Positions 1-10,316 of a DNA stretch of 64,000 bases are shown one piece after another. The notes below the pieces were generated by a model that worked only from the letters and a program-made list of their open reading frames with translations, made no database searches and was not told the origin of the DNA. Both the position numbers and the translations under genes were made by a program. Each line of letters starts with the position of its first letter. The stretch's first letter is position 1. Location of the stretch: the NCBI GenBank assembly GCA_004352715.1, contig SCFE01000020.1, positions 1,521,260-1,585,259 on the forward strand, in the 5' to 3' direction. This stretch comes from Hofstenia miamia. Taxonomy: Eukaryota; Xenacoelomorpha; Acoela.

Positions 1-769
1 CCAAGGGGTGAGGGATTCCATAATCACTCCCTATCATACTGTATTACTATTATCCCAGTGGCTCTGGGTTTGCTAACTATAGCATTCTGTTTAGATTGGG
101 AGTACGTGATGTTACAGGGTCAAAACCCAATGCTGAACCATGCAAGAGAAGAAAGTTCCAACTTGGCAAAACTTGGCAACAGTTCCATTCTTTGGGGAAA
201 ACCTCAGGATTCGCCAACGAGACTCAGTGATCTTGTGTGTTGTATAACCTAGTAATTTATTGCATTGATTACACTTATTGTCATTGAGCAAATAAGGAGT
301 GATAGTGCAACCAGGATGCATTGGCTTATTATAATTCCTTACATATAATATCCTTACATTTATAAACATACATGGAGGACTAGGATACATGTGAGTAATC
401 AATGCTGTTGGCAGAAAGCATGAAATGATTAACAGTCGTCAGTCAAGATACAATCTAATACAATAACACTATATACAATGTAAGCTGACTGACAGTGATT
501 GGGGCTCGTAGGCACCTTGTATGTATAATAGGTTTTATTATTAGGAATAACAAATTTGGATCTAAAAAGGGTTTGCCTAAGTTGAGTTATCAGAGACATG
601 TCTTATTAGTGAGTGAATTGAGGAGAAAGCTACAACTGAAAGAACCCCTAATCATAACCTTAACCTAAGAGCACGTCGGAAGTCCCGGCTACTGGCTGCC
701 TTTAACCAGATCTGGGGACCACCTGCAGACTACTCTCATGATTGAACATTTAGCTTTCCATTAGCATAA
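1..769. other. Unassigned AT-rich flank
   Basis: No gene is supported. The part from about 500 to 740 has a degenerate resemblance to the interior of the LTR at 4530-4740 (a GATCTGG/GATCCAG block and an AACCCCTA block in similar order), so it may be an old diverged LTR fragment. The short open frames here have no recognisable family features. Confidence 0.3.
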
Positions 770-1431
770 TGTAATATCCTGTACCAGGCTTTATCACTGT
801 TGATTCACTGTTACCTTGTAACATTGACTGTGTTATTGCGGGTAAGGATTTACTTATTGTTACTGCTTGTTTTAGTTTCTTCTATTACACTACGTAATCA
901 TAAATAACTATTCACTTTTTAGGTGACGAAACAATGCAGTAACCTCTGCATCGATCTTTCAGTGGGCATCTGCCCGAAGCAGATCTCCACATCCAATTTC
1001 ACCATTCCATCCAATGCTTGAGTGCCACTTCTCAGCTCAATCAAGATAGCTTATGTGTACCCTACATTAGCTCGGTGCTTACTCAAGGCATGACACAACT
1101 CAACTTAATCTCTATTGTGTGAAAGTGTTATATCTATTTGCAACCGGAAACTGTCACTAGTTGTTCATTTAATATTATATGTAGCCATTACCGAAATATA
1201 TTGGCTTTATTAAATAAATATTGAACAACTTCCTAACCTANAAAATGTTTTTATCGACAGATACAATTATCTCTTTTTTGACACATGTTATTTTCTTGGT
1301 TGCAATATACAAATCAAACTGAAATAATCACACTTGATTTAATCATAATATTTTTTAATCACTTCTTTTTGATGTTAGTATCTTCTGCGACATTTGCAGC
1401 TTATTTCTGTTTTATTTTGGATGATGCTACA
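770..1431 (-). repeat. 3' LTR of element A (internally collapsed)
   Basis: Positions 770-1240 match the LTRs starting at 4040 and 6421; positions 1242-1431 match the far end of the LTR at about 7349-7536. The middle (equivalent to 4511-4938) is absent at the single-N join at 1241. On the minus strand an AATAAA polyadenylation-like signal lies near 1206-1215. Confidence 0.75.
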
Positions 1432-2460
1432 CGCCACCCTCAGCTTGCGTTATTTTTAGCACAGCTCGTTCTCCATGTACCAGAGTGTCTGCTTTTTGAA
1501 TTATCGTTTCTGCCTGTTGATCGGACCACGTTGTTTTTGCGAATTCCGCATGTTTTGTCATTTTTAGCACTGCTTCTCTTTCTGTTGTTGTAATGTTCGC
1601 GTATCTTAGGAACTGGGTTTCTCTAATATCTTCTGCTATCAGTGTTAGCTCATTGATTTTCTGTGAGAAGATGTCGTAATATTTTTGATACAACTGAATT
1701 GCCTTGATGCTGATCATAAGAGTCATCTGTGCATCAGCTCTACTTGTGTGTGCTAAATCTTCCCTAATCTGGTTATCAGGGTAAAAGAACATGAAAACTT
1801 TTCTTAAACTTCAAGTGTTCGCCACATCCTTGTAGAAAAAGCTAATGTTATTTCTAACTTCTTCCTCTGTGATTGTATTGGGGTCATTTTTATTTAGTCT
1901 CATCATCGTGACAATTTCGACCCTTTTGATGACGTCATAGTATTGGTATCTTTTCTCCCATATACCAGTCCAGACTTTATCATTCACTCCAGAGAATAAC
2001 ATTATAGCTCTTGGATTTCTTTCTTCAATTTCATTTCTCAGGTCTTGTAGTTGTACATTTATTGGTTTCCCATGTGTGTACAGTTGATCTGGCATTATTG
2101 TGCCTTCAATATAGACTCATTCTTTGTTATTCTGTTGTAACAATATCGCTTTTGATTTTTTGTAGTCATCTCTGTTGACTATGGCTTTCGCTTTCTTTTC
2201 AGTGTTCACGTACGATTTGTACTCGTGTAAGAATGTTTTTGCAACCTTGACGTCCTTCAGTATTCTCCAATGTGGGAAGACCATTGGTATTGTGATAGTC
2301 TCTGGTGGTGTGCAGATGAGGAGTTTTGTTTCAATCTCTCATTCTATGTGCTGGTATGAGCCTTCTGTGGTTGACGCTGTTGCTAAACCTATGGTGGTGG
2401 GGAAATTCATTTTTGCTTTGGGAATTGTATCCGAGAATGCCTGAGTTAGTCCCCTTCGAC
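1427..2460 (-). pseudogene. 3'-terminal retroelement frame, unidentified
   Basis: The minus strand carries one essentially continuous reading frame from about 2460 down to a stop at 1427, inside the first bases of the 3' LTR. It is interrupted by several in-frame stops (near 2345, 2115 and 1808). The visible product is hydrophilic, rich in Lys, Glu and Thr, with no cysteine knuckle, protease or polymerase motif that I can recognise. The last stretch contains VHGERAVLKI followed by QAEGGV. A diverged copy of the same ending (MVHGERVVIL) lies at about 7930-8110 before another polypurine tract, so the frame is evolutionarily shared rather than accidental. It could be the C-terminal part of a polyprotein or a third open reading frame in the env position. 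I do not know its function. Confidence 0.5.
1432..1446 (-). other. Polypurine tract of element A
   Basis: On the minus strand GCTGAGGGTGGCG directly abuts the TGTAGC start of the 3' LTR, where plus-strand DNA synthesis is primed in LTR elements. The diverged relative at 7921-7933 has GCTGGAGGGGTAG at the equivalent place. Confidence 0.55.
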
Positions 2461-2549
2461 TTAGCTTTAATCACAGTTCTTCTGTCATTTCTACTCTTGA
2501 AGTAATGCACTCGACGTCTATATGGAGTTGGTTATATGGTCATAATAGT

Positions 2550-3549
2550 NNNNNNNNNNNNNNNNNNNNNNNNNNNNNNNNNNNNNNNNNNNNNNNNNNN
2601 NNNNNNNNNNNNNNNNNNNNNNNNNNNNNNNNNNNNNNNNNNNNNNNNNNNNNNNNNNNNNNNNNNNNNNNNNNNNNNNNNNNNNNNNNNNNNNNNNNNN
2701 NNNNNNNNNNNNNNNNNNNNNNNNNNNNNNNNNNNNNNNNNNNNNNNNNNNNNNNNNNNNNNNNNNNNNNNNNNNNNNNNNNNNNNNNNNNNNNNNNNNN
2801 NNNNNNNNNNNNNNNNNNNNNNNNNNNNNNNNNNNNNNNNNNNNNNNNNNNNNNNNNNNNNNNNNNNNNNNNNNNNNNNNNNNNNNNNNNNNNNNNNNNN
2901 NNNNNNNNNNNNNNNNNNNNNNNNNNNNNNNNNNNNNNNNNNNNNNNNNNNNNNNNNNNNNNNNNNNNNNNNNNNNNNNNNNNNNNNNNNNNNNNNNNNN
3001 NNNNNNNNNNNNNNNNNNNNNNNNNNNNNNNNNNNNNNNNNNNNNNNNNNNNNNNNNNNNNNNNNNNNNNNNNNNNNNNNNNNNNNNNNNNNNNNNNNNN
3101 NNNNNNNNNNNNNNNNNNNNNNNNNNNNNNNNNNNNNNNNNNNNNNNNNNNNNNNNNNNNNNNNNNNNNNNNNNNNNNNNNNNNNNNNNNNNNNNNNNNN
3201 NNNNNNNNNNNNNNNNNNNNNNNNNNNNNNNNNNNNNNNNNNNNNNNNNNNNNNNNNNNNNNNNNNNNNNNNNNNNNNNNNNNNNNNNNNNNNNNNNNNN
3301 NNNNNNNNNNNNNNNNNNNNNNNNNNNNNNNNNNNNNNNNNNNNNNNNNNNNNNNNNNNNNNNNNNNNNNNNNNNNNNNNNNNNNNNNNNNNNNNNNNNN
3401 NNNNNNNNNNNNNNNNNNNNNNNNNNNNNNNNNNNNNNNNNNNNNNNNNNNNNNNNNNNNNNNNNNNNNNNNNNNNNNNNNNNNNNNNNNNNNNNNNNNN
3501 NNNNNNNNNNNNNNNNNNNNNNNNNNNNNNNNNNNNNNNNNNNNNNNNN
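2550..3549. other. Assembly gap (1000 N)
   Basis: Exactly 1000 N, the usual placeholder for a gap of unknown size. It lies inside element A between the Gag-like frame and the 3' frame, where protease, reverse transcriptase, RNase H and integrase would be expected. Confidence 0.95.
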
Positions 3550-3990
3550 TGAAATTACTTTTCCATGTTGGTGCGTCTCTGTACCATGTGGCTTTCTCGT
3601 ATATCTGAGCATTGTTCTCTATCATTGCTTGTATATCGACAGCCTTCCTGATCATCCTTTCTAATTTGTTGTCGACGTTGCATTTAATCTCGAATTGTGT
3701 TTGGATGCTTTCTGGCATACCTTTGCAGATATGCGAGAATAAGTCGTATTTCAAATCGGTGTTTCCCCTAGAAATGAGCATCAGGAGCCGCTCGACCTGT
3801 TGCATGTAGTTTTGGATATCGTTCATTTTCCTCATTTTTGTCATGTTCAAAATAATTCGGTATTGGTTCTTGAAACTTTCATTTTCATAATAGTTAATGA
3901 AGTCTCCTATTAGTAATTGATTTGTGTAAACAGTTCATTGCTTTCATACTTTCACTCATAGCATATGATGTCGTTTTGCGGGTGGTTTAA
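3550..3990 (-). pseudogene. Gag capsid-like frame of element A
   Basis: The minus strand is open from about 3945 down to the gap at 3550. The predicted product is helical and resembles retrotransposon Gag capsid: INYYENESFKNQYRIIL, then MQQVERLLMLI and a KAVDIQAMI segment. A short initiating frame beginning ATGAGTGAAAGT (minus strand, near 3966) precedes it in another phase, so one frameshift seems to separate the start from the body. The 3' part is lost in the gap. Position just inside the 5' LTR and PBS supports Gag. The match is by general pattern only, so the exact clade (Ty3/gypsy versus other) is not settled. Confidence 0.5.
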
Positions 3991-4021
3991 TTGAATGTTT
4001 CTTCTGTTGGTTTGCTGTTCT

Positions 4022-4039
4022 TGGCTGTCACAGTCGCCA
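4022..4039 (-). other. Primer-binding site of element A
   Basis: On the minus strand TGGCGACTGTGACAGCC begins at the base after the LTR end. TGG is the complement of a tRNA CCA tail. The start TGGCGAC-GTGAC resembles, from memory, the tRNA-Arg-type PBS of the fly elements mdg1 and 412. The tRNA identity is inference. Confidence 0.65.
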
Positions 4040-4955
4040 TGTAATATCCTGTACCAGACTTTATCACCGTTGATTCACTGTTACCTTGTAACATTGACTG
4101 TGTTATTGCGGGTAAGGATTTACTTATTGTTACTGCTTGTTTTAGTTTCTTCTATTACACTACGTAATCATAAATAACTATTCACTTTTAAGGTGATGCA
4201 ACAATGCGGTAACCTCTGCATCAATCTTTCGGTGGGCATCTGCCCAAAGCGGATCTCCACATCCAATTTGACCATTCCATCCAATGCTTGAGTGCCACTT
4301 CTCAGCTCAATCAAGATAGCTTATGTGTACCCTACATTAGCTCGGTGCTTACTCAAGGCATGACACAACTCAACTTAATCTCTATTGTGTGAAAGTGTTA
4401 TATCTATTTGCAACCGGAAACTGTCACTAGTTGTTCATTTAATATTATATGTAGCCATTACCGAAATATATTGGCTTTATTAAATAAATATTGAACAACT
4501 TCCTAACCTATCGGTCGATTATAGGTCATTAATTTGGATCTGAAAATATATTAAGATAATCCCTAAGGTTTGGTTATCCAACCATTTGTTGAGAGTTAAT
4601 TATCTAATACATGTAGTTGGAAATGCTAGTCGGATAATCGAGAGAAAACCCCTATACCTAACTTAAGTGTACTTTCGTGATCTGGCACAGAGACCCTTGA
4701 ATCGTTCCCTGTGATGGATCCAGACCACTACTAAACACCACTCGATTAGCTCGACATCATATTAAATAATCAAACCGTTAATAAGATGAAATAATAAGAA
4801 TTCTAAGTAAAATTCTTTATCAACTCTTACAATAGTTTTAATTGTATTTATAGTAATTTGAAGAGAAGTACCTGTTGATTCAAATTTAAACGTCTGCCAA
4901 GATGGCGGCTAAAAATAATGTAAGCGACAATTTGTCAAAAATGTTTTTATCGACA
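4040..4955 (-). repeat. 5' LTR of element A (truncated by gap)
   Basis: It matches the LTR at 6421-7536 over its whole visible length, with a short insertion difference at 4510 (about 33 bp present in the other copy). It stops at the 1000-N gap at 4956. It contains the CAAGATGGCGGC motif at 4898-4909. Confidence 0.75.
4898..4909. promoter_or_regulatory. YY1-like motif in LTR
   Basis: CAAGATGGCGGC is a full match to the well-known YY1 consensus core AAGATGGCGGC. It lies inside an LTR, where the element promoter resides, in the antisense orientation relative to the element. Binding is inferred. Confidence 0.45.
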
Positions 4956-5955
4956 NNNNNNNNNNNNNNNNNNNNNNNNNNNNNNNNNNNNNNNNNNNNN
5001 NNNNNNNNNNNNNNNNNNNNNNNNNNNNNNNNNNNNNNNNNNNNNNNNNNNNNNNNNNNNNNNNNNNNNNNNNNNNNNNNNNNNNNNNNNNNNNNNNNNN
5101 NNNNNNNNNNNNNNNNNNNNNNNNNNNNNNNNNNNNNNNNNNNNNNNNNNNNNNNNNNNNNNNNNNNNNNNNNNNNNNNNNNNNNNNNNNNNNNNNNNNN
5201 NNNNNNNNNNNNNNNNNNNNNNNNNNNNNNNNNNNNNNNNNNNNNNNNNNNNNNNNNNNNNNNNNNNNNNNNNNNNNNNNNNNNNNNNNNNNNNNNNNNN
5301 NNNNNNNNNNNNNNNNNNNNNNNNNNNNNNNNNNNNNNNNNNNNNNNNNNNNNNNNNNNNNNNNNNNNNNNNNNNNNNNNNNNNNNNNNNNNNNNNNNNN
5401 NNNNNNNNNNNNNNNNNNNNNNNNNNNNNNNNNNNNNNNNNNNNNNNNNNNNNNNNNNNNNNNNNNNNNNNNNNNNNNNNNNNNNNNNNNNNNNNNNNNN
5501 NNNNNNNNNNNNNNNNNNNNNNNNNNNNNNNNNNNNNNNNNNNNNNNNNNNNNNNNNNNNNNNNNNNNNNNNNNNNNNNNNNNNNNNNNNNNNNNNNNNN
5601 NNNNNNNNNNNNNNNNNNNNNNNNNNNNNNNNNNNNNNNNNNNNNNNNNNNNNNNNNNNNNNNNNNNNNNNNNNNNNNNNNNNNNNNNNNNNNNNNNNNN
5701 NNNNNNNNNNNNNNNNNNNNNNNNNNNNNNNNNNNNNNNNNNNNNNNNNNNNNNNNNNNNNNNNNNNNNNNNNNNNNNNNNNNNNNNNNNNNNNNNNNNN
5801 NNNNNNNNNNNNNNNNNNNNNNNNNNNNNNNNNNNNNNNNNNNNNNNNNNNNNNNNNNNNNNNNNNNNNNNNNNNNNNNNNNNNNNNNNNNNNNNNNNNN
5901 NNNNNNNNNNNNNNNNNNNNNNNNNNNNNNNNNNNNNNNNNNNNNNNNNNNNNNN
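4956..5955. other. Assembly gap (1000 N)
   Basis: A 1000-N placeholder. Sequence just left of it (ATGTTTTTATCGACA) is identical to the start of the contig at 1242, which suggests the contigs in this region are not in their true order. Confidence 0.95.
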
Positions 5956-6408
5956 AAACCATTTGTTAGCCTCTACCAATTGATTTGTCAATGCCTTGAT
6001 GCTGTTTTGGAAATCTTTATTCTGATCTTTCAACTGATTATCAATTTCTATTTTGAGTTTGCTTAGTGTGTTTTCACTATGTTGTTCCAATTCTGCAACT
6101 TTCTCCATTAGAAGTTGTATCTCACTTCTCAGTAGTGATTCTGATTTCATCATTCCATCTAAGAAGGTTTAGAATTTCTGTTGAACATGTTTCTGCTGAC
6201 ATCTGTAGCATCTCTAGTTCTGTAGGGGATGTGTCTGTTTCTGAATGTGTTCTTCTTGGGGTAGTGGTATTTCTGCTTGTGCCTTTCTTGGTGCTTCCTT
6301 TTTTCCTCTTGTGTTCATTATTTCTAACTGTGATTAGTAGTGGTTGCACCTCAGTACGATTTGTTGTTTCTGAATCTGCTTCATGCTAGGGTTCTCTTAG
6401 ATGGTGTT
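5956..6408 (-). pseudogene. Coiled-coil retroelement frame beside LTR B
   Basis: Reading away from the LTR on the minus strand there is a basic, Ser/Thr-rich N-terminal part (KRKKGSTKKGTSRNTTTP) and then, after a single-base frame change near 6160, an amphipathic segment with heptad-like Leu/Ile spacing (LLRSEIQLLMEKVAELEQ). This predicts a coiled coil. It is cut off by the gap at 5955. The position directly inside an LTR suggests an N-terminal Gag or leader protein. It shows no clear similarity to the Gag-like frame at 3550-3990 and the leader lacks the TGGCGAC PBS, so this is probably a different subfamily. Confidence 0.4.
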
Positions 6409-6420
6409 AGCTGACTACAT

Positions 6421-7536
6421 TGTAATATCCTCTACCAGGCTTTATCACTGTCTGCCTATTGTTACCTTGTGACATTAGTTGTGTTATTGTGGGTAAGGAT
6501 TTACTTGTTGTTACTGCTTGACTAGTTTCTTCTATTATGTTATGTAACCTCAATTAACTATTCACTTTTTAGGTGATGAAGCTATGCAGTAACCTTTGTA
6601 ATGATCTTCTAGTGGGCATCTGAATGAAGCGGATCTCCACATCCAATCTCACCACTCCATCCATTGCTTGAGCACCACTTCTCAGCTCAATCAAGATAGC
6701 TTATGTGTATCCTACATTAGCTCAGTGCTTACTCAAGACACAACTCGACTTAATCTCTATTGTGTAAAAGTGTTATATCTATTTGCAACCAGAAACTGTC
6801 ACTAGTTGTTCATTCAATATTACATGTAGCCATTACCAAAATATATTGGCTTAGTTAATAATTCTATTCAAACAACTTCCTAACCTACATTTATAATTAC
6901 TACATACTTGACTTAATTATCAGTCGATTATAGGTCATTAATTTGGATCTGAAAATATATTAAGATAATTCCTAAGGTTTGGTTATCCAACCATTTGTTG
7001 AGAGTTAATTATCTAATACATGTAGTTGGAAATGCTAGTTCGGTTAATCGAGAGAAAACCCCTATACCTAACTTAAGTGCACTTTCGTGATCTGGCACAG
7101 AGACCCTTGAATCGTTCCCTGTGATGGATCCAGACCACTACTAAACACCACTCGATTAGCTCGACATCATATTAAATAATCAAACCGTTAATAAGATGAA
7201 ATAATAAGAATTCTAAGTAAAATTCTTTATCAACTCTTACAATAGTTTTAATTGTATTTATAGTAATTTGAAGAGAAGTACCTGTTGATTCAAATTTAAA
7301 CGTCTGCCAAGATGGCGGCTAAAAATAATGTAAGCGACAATTTGTCAAAAATGTTTTTATCGACAGATACAATTATCTCTTTTTTGACACATGTTATTTT
7401 CTTGGTTGCAATATACAAATCAAACTGAAATAATCACACTTGATTTAATCATAATATTTTTAATCACTTCTTTTCGATCTTAGTATCTTCTGCGACGTTT
7501 GCAGCTTATTTCTGTTTTATTTTGGATGATGCTACA
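6421..7536 (-). repeat. Complete 1,116-bp LTR (element B)
   Basis: This is the only uninterrupted LTR copy. Minus-strand ends are TGTAGCATCATCC and GGATATTACA. The copy ending at 1431 diverges from it exactly after GATGCTACA, which fixes the boundary at 7536. It holds the YY1-like motif at 7308-7319. The flanks 6416-6420 and 7537-7541 do not form a target duplication, so it is not a simple solo LTR. It may be the 5' LTR of the frame at 5956-6408. Confidence 0.75.
7308..7319. promoter_or_regulatory. YY1-like motif in LTR B
   Basis: A second, identical copy of CAAGATGGCGGC at the same LTR position as 4898-4909. Confidence 0.45.
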
Positions 7537-7920
7537 ATAATTAAATAACCTGAATGAAAAATAACAGAGTAAATCCAGTAAAATTCATTCATCACAATCA
7601 CAACCATTACTGCGTATTTATACTAAATTTTTGTAAACAATTAAACAATCGGCAAGTACCTGTTCTTTAACGTTGTTGACAGTTTTCCCTCTTTTTCTTT
7701 GTTTGCTAATTTTTGCGCAATGTCAGCATTAATTAGCTCATGTGAGTTCGTCTTTTATTATTGTGCCAAACTGTTTGCCGATACTACTATCAAAACTACA
7801 CTGTATAAAATTGTACAAAATAATCAAATGATAATAACTGTGTGTTTACATTTTAATCAAATTATTATACTGTTGTGTCCTTAGTTTCTCTTTATTTGAC
7901 CACACATGGATTATGCCACA
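7537..7920 (-). repeat. Diverged partial LTR of related element
   Basis: The minus-strand start TGTGGCATAATCC parallels TGTAGCATCATCC of the other LTRs. Internal blocks correspond in order to the LTR at 7150-7310 (AAATAACC/AAATAATC, a GTATTTATA block, and AAGTACCTGTT). It is cut off at 7536 where LTR B begins, so LTR B probably inserted into or replaced part of it. Confidence 0.5.
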
Positions 7921-8140
7921 CTACCCCTCCAGCATAGCTAATTAAGGATGACCACTCTTTCTCCATGGACCATCTCTGCTGTTCTTCTTATTAGATTGTT
8001 TGCTTCCGGCATTCCAAGTTGAGATTTTGATATTGCTCATCTTTTGTTAGTTTCAGGACTACGTCTTTTTCCGTTGTAAGCATTTTTTTGTGTTTGATGA
8101 ATGACGGGTTTTGTAACACTTTGAATATTCCACAAGGCAA
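7921..8140 (-). pseudogene. 3' coding end of diverged element
   Basis: The minus strand encodes fragments in two frames that parallel the 3' end of the frame at 1427-2460: TTEKDVVLKLTKDEQ matches the TTEREAVLKMTKHAE region and MVHGERVVIL matches LVHGERAVLK. It ends at a polypurine tract GCTGGAGGGGTAG next to the diverged LTR start. It carries stops and a frameshift. Confidence 0.5.
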
Positions 8141-8847
8141 GAAATGAATGGAAATTTCAATTTGTCAATCCATATGATATGTTAGGAGATTATTTAATGA
8201 AACCTAATATTATAAGTTGCGATTCTCTTCTTCATGCTATTAACCATTCTGATAACATTTTGGAAAATAGAAAATAATGGGAAATGTGATTATAATTTAA
8301 TTTTTTTATTATTTAAACAAATTGTCTAAACCCAACCAGTCTATTTTGTAAGTAAGTAATATTGAATATTTTGTTACGGAATTCATAAGTAATTTGTATA
8401 CCAATAAATGAATGCGTTTTTTAGTTTCTTCATTGTATCTTAACACTTCCTTTCTTAAAAAATGGAAAAACAATGCACCAAACGGCCTTGCGTGTAACTA
8501 TGTAACTATAATATAGAGAGAAGTAGTCTAGTGTAACTCCATTTTGATATCTAAAATTTATTTTCCTATTTCGTCAATATTATCTGTCCTCTTTGTCGTG
8601 GATATTGTGATTCAGATAAAGTTATACTAATCTATGCATAATGTTATTATTTGAAGTTTATTATTTTATCTGCTTGTCGACACATTTGTTTTATTTTGTA
8701 TTTGCTGCCTTTAAATATGGACCATTATTATTTAATATAATTTTTTCATGTTTCATTCTTTTCTTTTAGATTACAAACAATGAGCTTCAAATTTTGGAAT
8801 TCATTGTACTACAAATTGCAGGGATTAAGTTCTTGTTTAATCTAAGG
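8141..8847. other. AT-rich spacer, nothing supported
   Basis: AT-rich sequence with dense stops in all frames. I see no gene or recognisable repeat. Confidence 0.4.
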
Positions 8848-9480
8848 ATGTGCCTGTATCTGGTTAAAACCGGCAATTACACAACCGAAATCCGGATATC
8901 CAATATCCGGTAAAAGTCTAACTTGTTTACCGGATTTTACCGGATAACTGATCCTGATATAATCTTGATTTAAAAATGGAATTTTTGAGGAAAAATTTAT
9001 ATTTTTTCGATGAAATGGAAGTTGTAATTCTGACATATCAGGACGTAGTCTATTGAATATATATTTATTTTCATTCGGAAGAGATCGATATTATTGAGAA
9101 ATAAGGTTGTTCTTCATTAATAATTTAAGCAACCAAAAGTCATAAAAGTCCAAATTCTTTTCTATTAGTCTATTAGATTGTTTTCAGATCTGGGGTGCAG
9201 TTAAATAGGAAGTTATAAAATCAAAAAAGTCATATTTTTGTTTTTTGAAAAATACAGTAATATTTGTGGCTAAAATGTCATAAAAGTAATATTTTGGCAT
9301 AGTTTCATTAAAATGAGAAAAAAACTTAAAAATTAATAATGAATTGTGACTGCTTTAAATCATTTGACCTAATACATATTAAGGATGGGATCCGGATTGT
9401 GAATTGAATATACCAGATAATTTCACTGCCAGATACCGGATAGTTTACCGAATTCCGGATAATATATTTTCAATTATTAC
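8848..9480. repeat. CCGGAT-rich clusters, probable hAT termini
   Basis: Two clusters (8868-8962 and 9385-9470) contain repeated ATCCGGAT/TACCGGAT/ATATCCGG words in both orientations. Subterminal short-word clusters like this are common near hAT transposon ends. A hAT transposase relic lies just downstream, so the two may belong together. Confidence 0.4.
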
Positions 9481-9559
9481 TACTAGGGCAACCAGAAATA
9501 TGATTTGAAAAAACAAAATATTACCTTATTTTATGACAAAATATGACGGAATTTAGTTA

Positions 9560-9875
9560 AATATGGCCTAAAATATAACCATCTATTTTTCAAATTGATC
9601 CATTTAAGCAATATTAAAGGTTTTTCTATTACTTTTAAATCAACTGTGTCACTAAATAATAACAGCACATCAATTCTCAAAATAGAGAAACATCCCTCAA
9701 CTGCAGCCGATGCTGCTTGACATTTTCATAGCTTGGCATACAATTCCAATAATATCATTGAAACCGGTATTTTCAAATCGTGACTTGATATAGGCGATTA
9801 TTTCATTGGTATCATTTCCAGGATCAAGGGTGTCATCATCAGACTTGTCAACGAGCCGACATTTTTAAGCTCGAC
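9560..9875 (-). pseudogene. hAT transposase C-terminal relic
   Basis: The minus strand from about 9870 reads an acidic segment (DDDTLDPGNDTNEIIAYI) and then, after a frameshift near 9725, AASAAVEGCFSILRIDVLL. The latter resembles the hAT family dimerisation motif (usual form S/A-A-x-VER-x-FS). The Arg of VER is replaced by Gly. Stops and the frameshift show that it is dead. Family call rests on this motif only. Confidence 0.5.
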
Positions 9876-10280
9876 TTTGCTCGTCGCTTAGAATCCTTCA
9901 ATGACGCACGTTTAGCTTGATATTCTTTTAAAAGTATTGGGCTCTCAGAATTTTTTACACAGCCGTTCCAATTATTTAATAAACATTTTAAAATAGGACT
10001 GTAAGTAAAATATATTGATTGAAAGAATAAGAAAAATCTGCATAATCAAATTAACAGGCAAAACTGTAATTTTGCTTGCCTTAAGAAGGCTCGTATTGGG
10101 ATCGTTATATATCTAATGGGTTGTTCAAGCTTGGCTCGGCTCATTGACAAGTGTAGTCAGCATACATGCCCAGTCCTAAAATCGCGTCGACCAGTGGGTT
10201 GGAGCGTTTCAAGAACTAGCTAGCAATTAAACATTAAACTTCTCGGGGTTAGGTCAGGAAGTACTTAAACTGAAATTGAA

Positions 10281-10316
<36 letters not shown>

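Larger units (their letters stand above)
770..4955 (-). mobile_element. LTR retrotransposon A, minus strand
   Basis: Read on the minus strand the order is: 5' LTR (4955 down to 4040), primer-binding site touching the LTR, Gag-like frame, a 1000-N gap, a long degenerate frame, polypurine tract, then 3' LTR (1431 down to 770). Both LTRs show the TG...CA rule (TGTAGCATCATCC at one end, GGATATTACA at the other). The 1000-N gap is a placeholder, so the pol region may be missing from the assembly. The single N at 1241 joins two LTR fragments and skips about 430 bp present in the other copies. The element is broken by in-frame stops and at least one frameshift. Confidence 0.75.

Noticed and set aside
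1285-1593. + strand 102-codon ORF with hydrophobic segments
   Set aside because: Shadow of the minus-strand retroelement frame and LTR.
2505-3850. Long ORFs on both strands across 2550-3549 and 4956-5955
   Set aside because: They consist of runs of N read as X.
7312-7428. Small + strand ORF starting MAAKNNVSDNLSKMFLST with a hydrophobic C-terminus, present in two LTR copies
   Set aside because: It lies antisense inside an LTR. Its perfect start context is explained by the YY1-type motif, and no homologue is recognised.
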